From Actinomycetes bacterium (lineage in GTDB: Bacteria; Actinomycetota; Acidimicrobiia; Acidimicrobiales; RAAP-2), in the NCBI GenBank assembly GCA_021791145.1, contig JAJYXE010000026.1, forward strand, positions 1 through 40,796: a DNA stretch of 40,796 nucleotides, written 5' to 3'. Shown piece after piece: positions 1 through 8,874 of the stretch (position 1 is its first letter; every line of letters begins with the position of its first letter). The translations under genes and the position numbers were made by a program. The notes under the pieces were generated by a model that made no database searches, was not told where the DNA came from, and worked only from the letters and a program-made list of their open reading frames with translations.

Positions 1-172
1 CGGTCCACGGGTGCCGGGCAACCAGCGCTCCTGTCCGAGCAGCGAACGAGGGACACCGGGACCCGAGGGGCCAGAGGGCGGCCGCACCTGCGACACAAGA
101 CCCGACCGGCTGAACGGACCACCCCGGTAGACCAGGTGGCCCAAGACCGTTCGGGGCCACCCACAAGGCGGG

Positions 173-189
173 ACTCAGTTCCGCTGAGT
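173..189. terminator. Weak inverted repeat downstream of the membrane-protein gene
   Basis: Arms ACTCAG and CTGAGT flank a TTCCG loop, about 20 bases past the stop codon of the leftward membrane-protein gene. There is no run of T, so termination is a guess from position. The first 170 bases of the window hold no gene that I can support. Confidence 0.25.
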
Positions 190-210
190 GTCTAGGAACG
201 GTCGCTGTGG

Positions 211-807
211 CTACGGCTTGGCGACCATGACGACCATGGCCGCCACCACCAGCGCGACCACGCCGACGGACGAGGCGCACATCACCTTGCAGCCCGAGCG
301 AGCCGACTCAGGCACCCCGCCCGCGTCCGCAGCGGCGAGGATGCGCTGCACGCGCCGTTCGGCGGGCCACAGCACCCCCTCGGCAAGGGCGATCGCCGCG
401 GCCCACAAACCCAGTCCCCAGTCGACCCAGGTGGCGTCGAGCCGGTACGCACCGCCGGACATGGCGAGCAGCGCCGCTCCCAAGACCGGGACGAGATAGA
501 GCACACGGCCCGCCCAATTCACCCCGGGGGAGAAGTACGAGCGGACCGAGGGTGCCAGCTCCTCCTTGGTGAAAAGCACTCGCGCGGCCGCGACAGCCCC
601 CGCCACCGAAACCACGAGCGCCATGAGCACCGCGGCGACGTGGCACACGAGCACCACCGTGAAGGCCGGACCCGTCGGCACCCGGACCACGGCGAGAGGG
701 GTATCGGTCACGAGGTCGTCCAGACGCCGTCGGCCTGCCGAGGTGGAAGCGGGGAGGGCCGCCGCCGCAGGGGCCCTGCCACGCGGGGACCGGGGCTCGC
801 CGACCAT
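211..807 (-). CDS. Small integral membrane protein of unknown function
   Basis: This encodes a hydrophobic protein of about 198 residues. Three to four membrane segments can be read: a strong one (FTVVLVCHVAAVLMALVV), one around VLYLVPVLGAALLAMSG, one around WGLGLWAAAIALAEGVL and a C-terminal one (VGVVALVVAAMVVMVAKP). The layout resembles small predicted integral membrane proteins of actinobacteria, but I recognise no catalytic motif. I chose the internal ATG at 807 because a GGGGGA stretch lies a few bases upstream. The longer frame, open to 882, would add an Arg/Ser-rich tail and nearly abut galT. It is divergent from galT with only about 100 bases between, so the two promoters probably lie there. 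Function unknown. Confidence 0.6.
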   Translation of the reverse strand: MVGEPRSPRGRAPAAAALPASTSAGRRRLDDLVTDTPLAVVRVPTGPAFTVVLVCHVAAVLMALVVSVAGAVAAARVLFTKEELAPSVRSYFSPGVNWAGRVLYLVPVLGAALLAMSGGAYRLDATWVDWGLGLWAAAIALAEGVLWPAERRVQRILAAADAGGVPESARSGCKVMCASSVGVVALVVAAMVVMVAKP

Positions 808-905
808 GATGCGAGGATCCCCCGGCAGGGAGGTACGTTTGATGGACGACAGGGAGTCCCGCCGGGCGGGACGACGAGGCACGAGGACACAGAAGAGCGC
901 CGCAC

Positions 906-1916
906 GTGGAGCCAGTCAGTGAGAGAACGCAGGCAAGCCAGCTGAGGCTCGACCCTTTGACGGGTCGCTGGGTGGTCGTCAGCACGAGGCGGGCGGATCG
1001 CCCTGAGGCGTTCGTCCTCTGCTCCCCCGACGTGGAGGCGGACACCAGCCGTCCGTGTCCCTTCTGCCCAGGTCACGAAGAGGAGAGCCCGCCGGCGCTC
1101 GAGACGTACGGGCCGACCGGCAGGTGGCTGGTCCGCGTCGTGCCCAACCTCTACCCTGCGTTCTCGGGTGACGAGCCCTTCGTGGTCACCAACCGCGGCC
1201 CGGTCTTCACCCAGGCGACCGCGGGCGGTATCCACGAGGTGCTCATCCTCTCTCCTGAGCACGACGCGTCGTGGCCGATGCTGTCGCCTGAGCAGACCGG
1301 CCTCGTGATGGCGGCGTTGCGCGACCGAGTGGAGGAGCACTCCCAGCACCCCTCGCTCCGCTACAGCCAGGCCATCGTCAACTCCGGCCGGGAGGCGGGC
1401 GCTTCCCTGGAGCACCCGCACGGGCAGCTCCTCGGGATGTCCTTCGTGCCTCGGGAGCTGGCGGAGGAGCAAGCCCGCTTCGCGCGGTTCGCCGAGAGCT
1501 GCCTTTTGTGCACGACGATCGAAGCCGAGGAGGCGGAGGGCTACCGCGTGATCTACGCGGACGATCGCGTGGTGGTGGTCTGCCCCTTCTGGAGCGCGAC
1601 GCCCTACGAGATGCTGGTCGTCCCGCGCCACCACACGCCGCACCTGTACCGCAGCGGGACCGAAGACCTCGTCTCGGTGGGGCTCGCCCTGAGGGCCTGC
1701 CTCGCGCAGCTTCGCGACCTGATCGGTGACGTGGCGTACAACCTCGTCTTCCATTCCGCCCCCTATCGGGTGAACGACCCCTTCCACTGGCATGTCCACG
1801 TCTGGCCCAAGGCGACCACCCGGGCCGGCTTCGAGATGGGAACCGGTGTCGCGATCAACATCGTCAACCCCGAACAGGCGGCCGAGCAGCTCCGGGTAGC
1901 TGTGCACGCCGCCTGA
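906..1916 (+). CDS. galT: Galactose-1-phosphate uridylyltransferase
   Basis: A 336-residue HIT-superfamily nucleotidyltransferase of the Leloir pathway, which exchanges UMP between UDP-glucose and galactose-1-phosphate. The N-terminus reads LRLDPLTGRWVVVSTRRA, typical of GalT. A CPFC zinc-ligand pair is at residues 51-54. The signature NSGREAGASLEHPHGQ carries the H-P-H active site at 170-172, where the second His is the nucleophile that becomes uridylylated. A C-terminal HWHVHVWP motif matches the second half of the fold. Length is normal for the family. The start is GTG with only a weak AGAAGAG-like ribosome site. No galK or galE is adjacent, so the enzyme could use a related sugar-1-phosphate. 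It ends 16 bases before the convergent phosphofructokinase stop. Confidence 0.9.
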   Translation: MEPVSERTQASQLRLDPLTGRWVVVSTRRADRPEAFVLCSPDVEADTSRPCPFCPGHEEESPPALETYGPTGRWLVRVVPNLYPAFSGDEPFVVTNRGPVFTQATAGGIHEVLILSPEHDASWPMLSPEQTGLVMAALRDRVEEHSQHPSLRYSQAIVNSGREAGASLEHPHGQLLGMSFVPRELAEEQARFARFAESCLLCTTIEAEEAEGYRVIYADDRVVVVCPFWSATPYEMLVVPRHHTPHLYRSGTEDLVSVGLALRACLAQLRDLIGDVAYNLVFHSAPYRVNDPFHWHVHVWPKATTRAGFEMGTGVAINIVNPEQAAEQLRVAVHAA

Positions 1917-1932
1917 GGGCCGCCGAGCCGAC

Positions 1933-2982
1933 TCAGCCGAAGAACGGCGCGGCGACCTCGGTCAGCAGCTCCAGGTCGAGCGACTTGGGCCGCCCGACCG
2001 CTTCCTCGAGCGGCACGCGGACGATCCGCCCGCCTTGGAGCGCCACCATCTTCCCGAATGTCCGGTCGTGCACGGCGGCGACGGCCTCCACACCGAACCG
2101 GGTCGCGAGCACCCGGTCGTAGGCGGTGGGGGTCCCGCCTCGCTGGATGTGCCCGAGGGTCGTGTGACGCGACTCGTACCCGGTGCGGCGCTCGATCTCG
2201 GTCGCGAGCCACGCGCCGATGCCGCCGAGCCGTGCATGACCGAACTGGTCGATGTTGCCCGATGTCGTCGCGATCTTCGCCGACTCGAGGTCCGGGCCCG
2301 GCGCGGGGAGGGCCCCCTCGGAGACGACCACCACGGACGAGTAGCGTCCCCGCTCGTGGCGGTGCGTGATGCGCTCGCACACCTCCGTGACGTCGAAGGG
2401 GATCTCCGGAACGAGGATCTCGTCGGCGCCGCCGGCGATCCCCGAGTAGGTCGCGATCCAGCCCACGTGACGTCCCATGACCTCGCAGACGATCACCCGG
2501 TGGTGCGACTCTGCGGTGGTCTGGAGGCGGTCGATCGCCTCGGTCGCCGTCTCCACGGCGGTGTGGAAGCCGAAGGTGACCTCGGTGCCCGACAGGTCGT
2601 TGTCGATGGTCTTCGGCACGCCCACGGCGTCGACCCCCAGCGGCGCCAGCCGCAGGGCCACGCCCAGGGTGTCGTCCCCTCCGATCGCGACCAACGCGTC
2701 GATCCCGTCCTCCTTCAGGCTCTCGACGGCGCTGCTCGGGCCGTCCTGCGTCAAGAACGGGTTCGTCCGGGAGCTCCCGAGGACCGTGCCGCCGCGTCCG
2801 AGGAGGTCCTGGACTCGCTTGGGCCGCAGCGGGACGCTCCGCCGCTCCATCACCCCACGCCAGCCATCGAGGTAGCCGACGGTCTCGTCGCCGTGCAGCC
2901 GTGTGCCCGCGATGACCACCGCCCTGATCACCGCGTTGAGCCCTGGACAGTCCCCTCCCCCGGTGAGCACCCCGATGCGCAT
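1933..2982 (-). CDS. pfp: 6-phosphofructokinase, PPi-dependent type by residues
   Basis: A 349-residue group A phosphofructokinase, interconverting fructose-6-phosphate and fructose-1,6-bisphosphate. Visible motifs are MRIGVLTGGGDCPGLN (substrate loop), GGDDTLG at 101-107, PKTIDND at 123-129 with the catalytic TID-D, and a C-terminal LGHIQRGGTPTA motif. The numbering happens to match the E. coli enzyme: residue 104 is Asp and residue 124 is Lys. ATP-dependent enzymes have Gly at both, and the Asp104/Lys124 pair is the recognised mark of pyrophosphate-dependent enzymes, including actinobacterial ones. I therefore infer a reversible PPi enzyme. A few ATP enzymes keep Lys124, but Asp104 argues against that here. 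The ATG start is clear, and the gene stands alone between galT and mak. Confidence 0.88.
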   Translation of the reverse strand: MRIGVLTGGGDCPGLNAVIRAVVIAGTRLHGDETVGYLDGWRGVMERRSVPLRPKRVQDLLGRGGTVLGSSRTNPFLTQDGPSSAVESLKEDGIDALVAIGGDDTLGVALRLAPLGVDAVGVPKTIDNDLSGTEVTFGFHTAVETATEAIDRLQTTAESHHRVIVCEVMGRHVGWIATYSGIAGGADEILVPEIPFDVTEVCERITHRHERGRYSSVVVVSEGALPAPGPDLESAKIATTSGNIDQFGHARLGGIGAWLATEIERRTGYESRHTTLGHIQRGGTPTAYDRVLATRFGVEAVAAVHDRTFGKMVALQGGRIVRVPLEEAVGRPKSLDLELLTEVAAPFFG

Positions 2983-3031
2983 GCGGCCACTCTGGCATAC
3001 CCGACCCGACGCCGAGCAAGGCGGCGGGAGC

Positions 3032-4360
3032 TCAGCCCCCGAAGCGGGTGCTCCTTGGCCCTCGTGCCGCGCGGGCGAGCTCGAAGAGCCTCAGCAGGCG
3101 GCGGACCACCCGGCGGTCGGCGGGAACCAACCCGCCGATGCCCGGCGTGGCCAGGTAGGCGGCCACGAAGGCGCGACGGTTGCGCGCCTCCCACGCCTGC
3201 GCGCGCGCCGCGGCACGTGTCGAGGTCCCCGCCGGTCCTCGCTCGCCGACGGCGACCGCCGCCGCCCGGCGGAGGGACCAAGTGAAGTCGGCGACGTCCG
3301 CGAGAGGGCTCCGGTGGACCGGCTCCTCGGAGCCCGGAGCGGTCCCGCCGGGCATCGTGTCGACGAGCACCCAGCCGTGATCGGTCCGGGCGGTGCGTCC
3401 GAGATGGAAGTCGCCGTGCGTCCTGATCGTCGGCGGGTGCAGTCCCGAACGGCGCAGGAGCTCGAGGAGCTCACGGCTCGACGGCTCCGACGCGTCCGCG
3501 TCGCGCACGCCCGGAAGGACCGCGTCGGCGTCTCCGCCCGTCTGGCGCACCTCGGACGCGCCAGCTCCCAGGATGTCCGGCGCCAGCTCGTCGACCCACG
3601 CGGCGACGTCCCCCTGCCGTCGGCCGAACGCCCGATCGAGCGCCATGTGCATCCTGGCGGCCATGGTCCCCAGGGCGAAGGACTCAGGCGCGAAGTCCCC
3701 ACCGGCGAGGTCCGGCGACACGTCGGAGGCGATCAGGTCCCGGAGCGAGCCGATGGCGAGCGCCCACCCGGTCGTCGCGCCCGCGAGCAGCTCCTGGACG
3801 ACGCCGAGGTCCCTCCCGGCCCTGCGCCAGAAGGCGATGGGGGCAGGGAGGTGGTTGAACCCGGCTTCGTCGAGCCCCGCGAGGAGCGCGGCCCCCGGGT
3901 GCGGGCCCCGGAAGAGCCAGGGGAAGACGGTGAGGGTCACGCTGCGATCGAAGACGAGCGAGATCGCCTCGTGGTCGTCCCGGGCGACGGACACGACCGG
4001 GACGTCTCCGGCCCTCGCGTCGGGCGAGAGCCCGGCGACCGATGCCAGGAGCAGTCTGGCCGCGTCGGGGTCGTGCAGCGCGTCGACGACGAGGCCCACG
4101 CCGTCGTCGTCGTGGATCGTCCCGAGCGCGGGCTCGTCGACCGAGCCGAGGACGCGGAGCGCCTCGCCGGGGCGCCGCACGCCGAAGACGGCGTGAGCGA
4201 GCCGCCCGTCGATCCCCGCGACGACGTCGACGAGCCCGGGCCGACCCTGACGGATCAGCTCCACGTCGACGATCTCGACCCGGCCGGTCGTCCCGGCTCG
4301 GTCCGCGTGCTGCTCCCGCCACCGCCCGACCAGCCGCTCGAGCGACGCTTCGAGGCTCAC
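3032..4360 (-). CDS. mak: Maltokinase (trehalose to maltose-1-phosphate pathway)
   Basis: A 442-residue aminoglycoside-phosphotransferase-like kinase that phosphorylates maltose made by TreS to maltose-1-phosphate, the donor for GlgE alpha-glucan synthesis. The kinase brlägge motif HGDFHLGR is at 315-322, and the metal-binding Asp of the next strand is at 334 (WVLVDTMPGG). Characterised maltokinases read DFEGEP there, so the Asp is kept but the following acidic residue is lost. The start is GTG at 4360, overlapping the treS stop as GTGA, which indicates translational coupling. The same frame stays open far upstream inside treS, but that stretch has no maltokinase-like sequence. Residues 1-100 match the Mak N-terminal cap only loosely. 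No glgE is visible nearby. Confidence 0.85.
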   Translation of the reverse strand: MSLEASLERLVGRWREQHADRAGTTGRVEIVDVELIRQGRPGLVDVVAGIDGRLAHAVFGVRRPGEALRVLGSVDEPALGTIHDDDGVGLVVDALHDPDAARLLLASVAGLSPDARAGDVPVVSVARDDHEAISLVFDRSVTLTVFPWLFRGPHPGAALLAGLDEAGFNHLPAPIAFWRRAGRDLGVVQELLAGATTGWALAIGSLRDLIASDVSPDLAGGDFAPESFALGTMAARMHMALDRAFGRRQGDVAAWVDELAPDILGAGASEVRQTGGDADAVLPGVRDADASEPSSRELLELLRRSGLHPPTIRTHGDFHLGRTARTDHGWVLVDTMPGGTAPGSEEPVHRSPLADVADFTWSLRRAAAVAVGERGPAGTSTRAAARAQAWEARNRRAFVAAYLATPGIGGLVPADRRVVRRLLRLFELARAARGPRSTRFGG

Positions 4361-6195
4361 GGCTCGCCTTCCTCGAGGAGCTCCACATCTTCGGCGAGCT
4401 CGAACCACAGAAAGCCACGGGGCCCGAGCGCGAGCGGGTACGGGCCGTCGCCCACGGCCGGGAAGGGAACCCGGCCCAGGACCTCCACGGGACGCCTGCC
4501 CGCCCATGCGGCGAGGTCGAGCATGGCGGGCTGCGCGAACCGGCTCAGGTTGTGCACGCACAAGACGACCTGGGACCTCGTCGGGGCGTCCGCGGTCCTG
4601 GCGCCATGGGCTGGCACGGTGCGGGCGGCGACGCCGCTGGCGAGCGGGTCGACAGGCGCCGTGGTGGGCATGACCGGCGGAAGACCCGGCCCGTCCCCGG
4701 CGTCGACCGAGACGTCGGCGACCTCGCCCCAGCGCACGAAGGCGAGGATCGAAGGGTTGGGGCAGTCGAGCACTTCGATCCTCCCGACCCCGAGGACGGG
4801 CATCGACCGGCGCTGCACCAGCATCCCCCTGAGCCAGTGGAGGAAGGACCCGGGATTGCGCATCTGGGCCTCGACGTTCACCGCGGCGTAGCCGTACACG
4901 GGATCCATGAGCGGGGGAAGGTAGAGCTGCGCGAAGTCCGCGTTGGAGAAGCCGCCGTTGCGGTCCGGCGACCATTGCATCGGCGTCCGGACCGAATCGC
5001 GGTCCCCGAGGTAGATGTTGTCCCCCATGAGCAGCTCGTCGCCGTAGTAGACGACCGGGCTCCCCGGCAGGGAGAGCAGCAGCGCGTAGAGGAGCTCCGC
5101 CAGCTTGCGGTCCCCGTCCAGCAGCGGAGCGAGCCTCCGGCCGATCCCCATGTGGCGCTTCATACGCGGGTCCTTCGCGTACTCCTCGAAGAGGTAGTCG
5201 CGCTCTTCCTCGGTGACCTGCTCGAGCGTCAGCTCGTCGTGATTGCGGAGGAAGATCGCCCACTGGCAGCCGTTCGGGATCTCCGGCGTCTGCGACAGGA
5301 TCTCGGTCACCGGGTACCGGTGCTCGCGCCGGACCGACATGAAAAGGCGCGGCATGAGCGGGAAGTGGAAGCAGAGGTGGCACTCGTCCCCGGTCCCGAA
5401 GTAATCCGCGACGTCGGCCGGCCATCCGTTGGCCTCGGCGAGAAGGATCCTCCCGGGGTACTCGGCGTCCAGCTGCTTGCGGATCCGGCGGACGTACGCG
5501 TGCGTCTCGGGGAGGTGCTCGCCCGACGTCCCGTCTCGTTGGAACAGGTAGGGCACTGCGTCGAGCCTGAAGCCGTCGAGACCGAGGTCGAGCCAGAAGC
5601 GGACGACCTCGAGCATCGCGTCGGCCACTTCGGCGTTGTCGTAGTTGAGGTCCGGCTGGTGGGAGTAGAAGCGATGCCAGTAGTACTGCTTGCGCGTGTC
5701 GTCCCAGGTCCAATTGGAGCGTTCGACGTCGGTGAACACGATGCGCGCTTCGGGCCACCGCTGGTCGTCGTCGTTCCAGACGTACCAGTCCGACTTGGGG
5801 TTCGTCCGGCTCGAGCGGGACTCGAGGAACCACGGGTGCTGGTCGCTCGTGTGGTTGATCACGAGATCGGCGATGACCCGGATACCGCGCCGGTGGGCGT
5901 CCTCGAGGAGCGCCACGAGGTCGCCCAGCGTCCCGTAATCGGGCTGCACGTTGAAGAAGTCGCTCACGTCGTACCCGCCGTCACGCAGCGGCGAGGGATA
6001 GAAGGGGAGGAGCCACAGGCAGTCGATCCCCAGCCACTGCAGGTAGTCGAGCTTCGCCCGCAGCCCGAGAAGATCTCCGGTGCCGTCACCGTTGGCGTCG
6101 AAGAAGCCGCGGACCAGCACCTCGTAGAAGACCGCGTGCTGGAACCACCGGTCCGAGGGGTCGTACGAGCTGTCAACGGGAGGAACGGTGCGCAT
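4357..6195 (-). CDS. treS: Trehalose synthase (maltose alpha-D-glucosyltransferase)
   Basis: A 612-residue GH13 enzyme that isomerises trehalose and maltose. The catalytic triad is visible: nucleophile Asp212 in GFRLDAVPYL, acid/base Glu254 in LLAEANG, and Asp320 in FLRNHDEL. The N-terminal WFQHAVFYEVLVRGFFD and the PLRDGGYDVSDF loop are typical of TreS rather than of other amylases. A C-terminal beta domain is present (about 500-612, with VLCVHNLSRFAQPA). Length is normal for a stand-alone TreS, and the maltokinase is a separate overlapping gene rather than fused. The ATG start follows MRTVPPVDSSYD. The gene ends in a GTGA overlap with mak. The pair makes maltose-1-phosphate from trehalose in the cytoplasm. 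Confidence 0.93.
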   Translation of the reverse strand: MRTVPPVDSSYDPSDRWFQHAVFYEVLVRGFFDANGDGTGDLLGLRAKLDYLQWLGIDCLWLLPFYPSPLRDGGYDVSDFFNVQPDYGTLGDLVALLEDAHRRGIRVIADLVINHTSDQHPWFLESRSSRTNPKSDWYVWNDDDQRWPEARIVFTDVERSNWTWDDTRKQYYWHRFYSHQPDLNYDNAEVADAMLEVVRFWLDLGLDGFRLDAVPYLFQRDGTSGEHLPETHAYVRRIRKQLDAEYPGRILLAEANGWPADVADYFGTGDECHLCFHFPLMPRLFMSVRREHRYPVTEILSQTPEIPNGCQWAIFLRNHDELTLEQVTEEERDYLFEEYAKDPRMKRHMGIGRRLAPLLDGDRKLAELLYALLLSLPGSPVVYYGDELLMGDNIYLGDRDSVRTPMQWSPDRNGGFSNADFAQLYLPPLMDPVYGYAAVNVEAQMRNPGSFLHWLRGMLVQRRSMPVLGVGRIEVLDCPNPSILAFVRWGEVADVSVDAGDGPGLPPVMPTTAPVDPLASGVAARTVPAHGARTADAPTRSQVVLCVHNLSRFAQPAMLDLAAWAGRRPVEVLGRVPFPAVGDGPYPLALGPRGFLWFELAEDVELLEEGEP

Positions 6196-6218
6196 CTGCG
6201 GTCACTTGTGAGGTTCGC

Positions 6219-7319
6219 TCAGCCGGCAGTGGGGTCGGACCTGCGATGGTCGGCTCGAGCGCCGGGGTGGCCGCCGAGCCTGGCGGCGGGGTGGCCGCCG
6301 GCTCGAGCGCCGAGGCGCTCGGCGGGGCTCTCGGCGAGGGTCGCGGCGAGGAGGCGCTCGGCCGCACGGTAGGGATCGAGCCTGCCGGCGGCGATCGCGC
6401 CGACGGCGTCTTCGAAGCTCCGGGCCGTCGCGAGCGCATGCACATCTGCGAGCACCCGTGCGGTGAGCACACGCTGCAGCTCCTGCGCGAGACGCGCCTC
6501 TCGGCGCCGTCGGAGCTCGCCGGTCTCCATGAGATGGCTGCGATGGCGTGCGACGGCCTCCCAGAGCGCGTCGATTCCCTCCCCCGTGCTCGCGGCCGTC
6601 GCAAGGACGGGCGGTCGCCAATCCGAGAGCGCCGACAGGTCGAGCATCTGCTCGAGGTCGCGCCGAGCCTCGTTGACGCCGGGGCGGTCCGCCTTGTTGA
6701 CGACGAACAGGTCGGCGATCTCGAGCAGACCCGCCTTGTTGGCCTGCATCGCGTCGCCCCATCCCGGCGTCACCACCACGACGGTGGTGTCCGCCGCCGA
6801 TGCCACTTCCACCTCCATCTGGCCCACCCCGACGGTCTCGACGATGACGAGCGGGAACCCTGCCGCTCCGAGCACACGGACCGCTTCGGGGACCGCCAGG
6901 GCGAGCCCGCCCAGGTGACCCCTCGTCGCCATGGAACGGATGAAGACGGAGGGATCGGTCGCGTGCTGCTGCATGCGCACGCGGTCCCCGAGGATGGCCC
7001 CTCCCGAGAACGGTGACGACGGGTCGATCGCCAAGACGCCGACCTTGTCCACCGGCTCGATCCCCTCGCGCGCGCCTGCTGGGGGCCAACCTCTCCGAGC
7101 GGCCACCACGAGCTGGTTGGTGAGGGTCGACTTCCCCGACCCGGGCGCGCCCGTGACCCCGATCGTGTACGGAGGTGCGGAGGCGTAGACGAGACGAGCA
7201 ACCTCTCCGCTCGGCTGCCCGCCCCGCTCCACGATGGAGAGCAGCCGCGCCAGCGACACCCGGTCACCGTTCGCCGCCGCGTCGAGCAGCCGGTCAGGCG
7301 CGAGCGGTCGCGTGCTCAA
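6219..7319 (-). CDS. meaB: Methylmalonyl-CoA mutase-associated GTPase MeaB
   Basis: A 366-residue G3E-family P-loop GTPase that gates cobalamin loading and protects methylmalonyl-CoA mutase. Walker A GAPGSGKST is at residues 57-65. The family-specific stretch VLAIDPSSPFSGGAILGDR follows, then IRSMATRGHLGG and the guanine-specificity NKAD. The C-terminal 50 residues are Ala/Arg/Pro-rich with repeats (GHPAARLGGHPGARA) and look unstructured. The start is a TTG overlapping the murA stop codon (TTGA), so the two are translationally coupled. The normal MeaB start region (LLDAAANGDRVSLARLLS) follows directly, which supports this start. No mutase subunit gene lies in this window. The related ArgK/YgfD name refers to the same family. 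Confidence 0.9.
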   Translation of the reverse strand: MSTRPLAPDRLLDAAANGDRVSLARLLSIVERGGQPSGEVARLVYASAPPYTIGVTGAPGSGKSTLTNQLVVAARRGWPPAGAREGIEPVDKVGVLAIDPSSPFSGGAILGDRVRMQQHATDPSVFIRSMATRGHLGGLALAVPEAVRVLGAAGFPLVIVETVGVGQMEVEVASAADTTVVVVTPGWGDAMQANKAGLLEIADLFVVNKADRPGVNEARRDLEQMLDLSALSDWRPPVLATAASTGEGIDALWEAVARHRSHLMETGELRRRREARLAQELQRVLTARVLADVHALATARSFEDAVGAIAAGRLDPYRAAERLLAATLAESPAERLGARAGGHPAARLGGHPGARADHRRSDPTAG

Positions 7320-8704
7320 CGCCGCTCGACCTGGGCGCCGAGCGCCGTGAGGGCCCCGGCCAGGTCCTCGTACCCGCGGTCGACGTGCGCTGCGTTCGAG
7401 ACGACGGTCTCGCCCTCGGCGACCAGCCCGGCAAGCACGAGCGCTGCGCCGGCGCGGATGTCGGTCGCACGCACTGGCGCCCCCGAGAGCCGCGGAACGC
7501 CGCGCACCACTGCGTGGTGCCCCTCGGTCCGAACGTCGGCGCCCATGCGCCGCAGCTCGTCGATGTAGCGGAAGCGTCCGGCGAAGAGGTTCTCCGTCAC
7601 GATCGCCACCCCGTCGGCGACGGTCAGCATCGTGAGGAGGAGCGGCTTGTAGTCGGTGGCGACTCCGGGGTACGGAAGCGTGGCGACGTCGACGGCGACC
7701 AGGCGGCCTTCGCTCGTCGCGACGACGCCTGTTGGCCGTTGCTCGACCTTCACCCCCATCGCCCCGAGCTTGCGCACGAGCATCGTCATGTGATCGATGC
7801 GGGCGTCCTCGACCAGGACCTCTCCGGAGCAGAGCCCGGCAGCGGCGAGGTAGGTCGCGGCGACGACCCGGTCAGGCACGACCGCGTGCGAAGCGGGGCT
7901 GAGCTCTTCGACCCCCTCCACCTCCACGTGGGACGTGCCCGCGCCTCGGATCTTGGCGCCCATCGAGGTGAGGTACGCGGCGAGGTCGCAGACCTCGGGC
8001 TCTCGGGCGGCGTTCTCGATGACCGTCGTGCCCTTCGCGAGCACCGCGGCCATGAGGATGTTGTCGGTCGCAGTGTGGCTCGGGTACTCGAGCACCACCT
8101 GGGTGCCGACGAGCCGACGGGGCGCTCCGTCCTCCCCCACGCTGCCCTCGATGTTGCCGTGGAGCGTCTGGAACCGGGCACCCATGTTGGCGAGGCCGCC
8201 GAGGTGGAAGTCGATGGGACGGTCGCCGAAGTCGTCGCCCCCGGGCATCGAGACGCTCGCGTGGCCGCACCGCGTGAGCAGCGGGCCGAGCACCACGATC
8301 GAGGCGCGCATCCGGTCGACGAGCTCGTAGGGCGCTTCGGGCACCAGCTCTCCTGACGGCGGCGTGTCCACGACGAGGCGGCCGCAGGGCTCCCTCACCA
8401 CCGACGCACCGAGTGCCCGGAGCATGTCCGACATGATCTCCACGTCCAGGATGTCCGGGACGTTCGTGAGGACGTGCGTGCCCTCGGCGAGCAGGGTCGC
8501 CGCCATGAGCTTCAGCACGGAGTTCTTCGCGCCGCCGGCCCGCACCGTCCCTTGCAACGGCCCCGAGGGTCGCACGACGAAGCTGTCCGCTCGAGGAGGG
8601 CGCCGAGCCGTCTTTGGCGCGGCCAGTGCTCCGGGCGCCCGGCGGGGGGCCGCGTCGAGGGTCGTGCCCGCGTCCATGCTGCTGAGCGTCTCCATCCGGC
8701 CCAT
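7316..8704 (-). CDS. murA: UDP-N-acetylglucosamine 1-carboxyvinyltransferase
   Basis: An EPSP-synthase-fold enzyme, first committed step of peptidoglycan synthesis (UDP-GlcNAc plus phosphoenolpyruvate). The family start [15 protein letters not shown] carries the Lys of the active site (Lys60). [12 protein letters not shown] and [11 protein letters not shown] are typical. At the loop [10 protein letters not shown] (154-163), Asp157 replaces the Cys (Cys115 in E. coli) that fosfomycin alkylates. Asp is known at this place in mycobacteria and chlamydiae and gives an active, fosfomycin-insensitive enzyme. About 40 residues precede the usual MurA N-terminus and are Ala/Arg/Pro-rich. The true start may be one of the internal ATGs at 8695 or 8677, and no good ribosome site decides it. 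It is followed by meaB with a TTGA overlap. Confidence 0.92.
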   Translation of the reverse strand: MGRMETLSSMDAGTTLDAAPRRAPGALAAPKTARRPPRADSFVVRPSGPLQGTVRAGGAKNSVLKLMAATLLAEGTHVLTNVPDILDVEIMSDMLRALGASVVREPCGRLVVDTPPSGELVPEAPYELVDRMRASIVVLGPLLTRCGHASVSMPGGDDFGDRPIDFHLGGLANMGARFQTLHGNIEGSVGEDGAPRRLVGTQVVLEYPSHTATDNILMAAVLAKGTTVIENAAREPEVCDLAAYLTSMGAKIRGAGTSHVEVEGVEELSPASHAVVPDRVVAATYLAAAGLCSGEVLVEDARIDHMTMLVRKLGAMGVKVEQRPTGVVATSEGRLVAVDVATLPYPGVATDYKPLLLTMLTVADGVAIVTENLFAGRFRYIDELRRMGADVRTEGHHAVVRGVPRLSGAPVRATDIRAGAALVLAGLVAEGETVVSNAAHVDRGYEDLAGALTALGAQVERR

Positions 8705-8874
8705 TATGGTGCCGGCGCCATCAGGGGGCGTCGCTCGAGCCCGCCTCGCTCCGGCCCGAGCCGGGCTGGGGTCGGGGTGACGCGGCGCTGCACGGGCGGC
8801 CCCCTCCTGTCGTCCCGTTCCCGTCGTCCCGTGACCAGTGGGCGCGTCTCGCCGCTCCCAGTAGGGTCTCGATC

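Noticed and set aside
708..1907. Leftward 399-codon frame opposite galT
   Set aside because: galT has full catalytic motifs; the opposite frame shows none.
3032..5833. Continuous leftward frame of 933 codons across mak and into treS
   Set aside because: Only the last 442 codons resemble maltokinase; the rest is the antisense-like second frame of treS, and the GTGA overlap gives a natural start at 4360.
4042..6372. Long rightward frame of 776 codons
   Set aside because: It lies opposite treS and mak, has the composition of a high-GC shadow and no domain.
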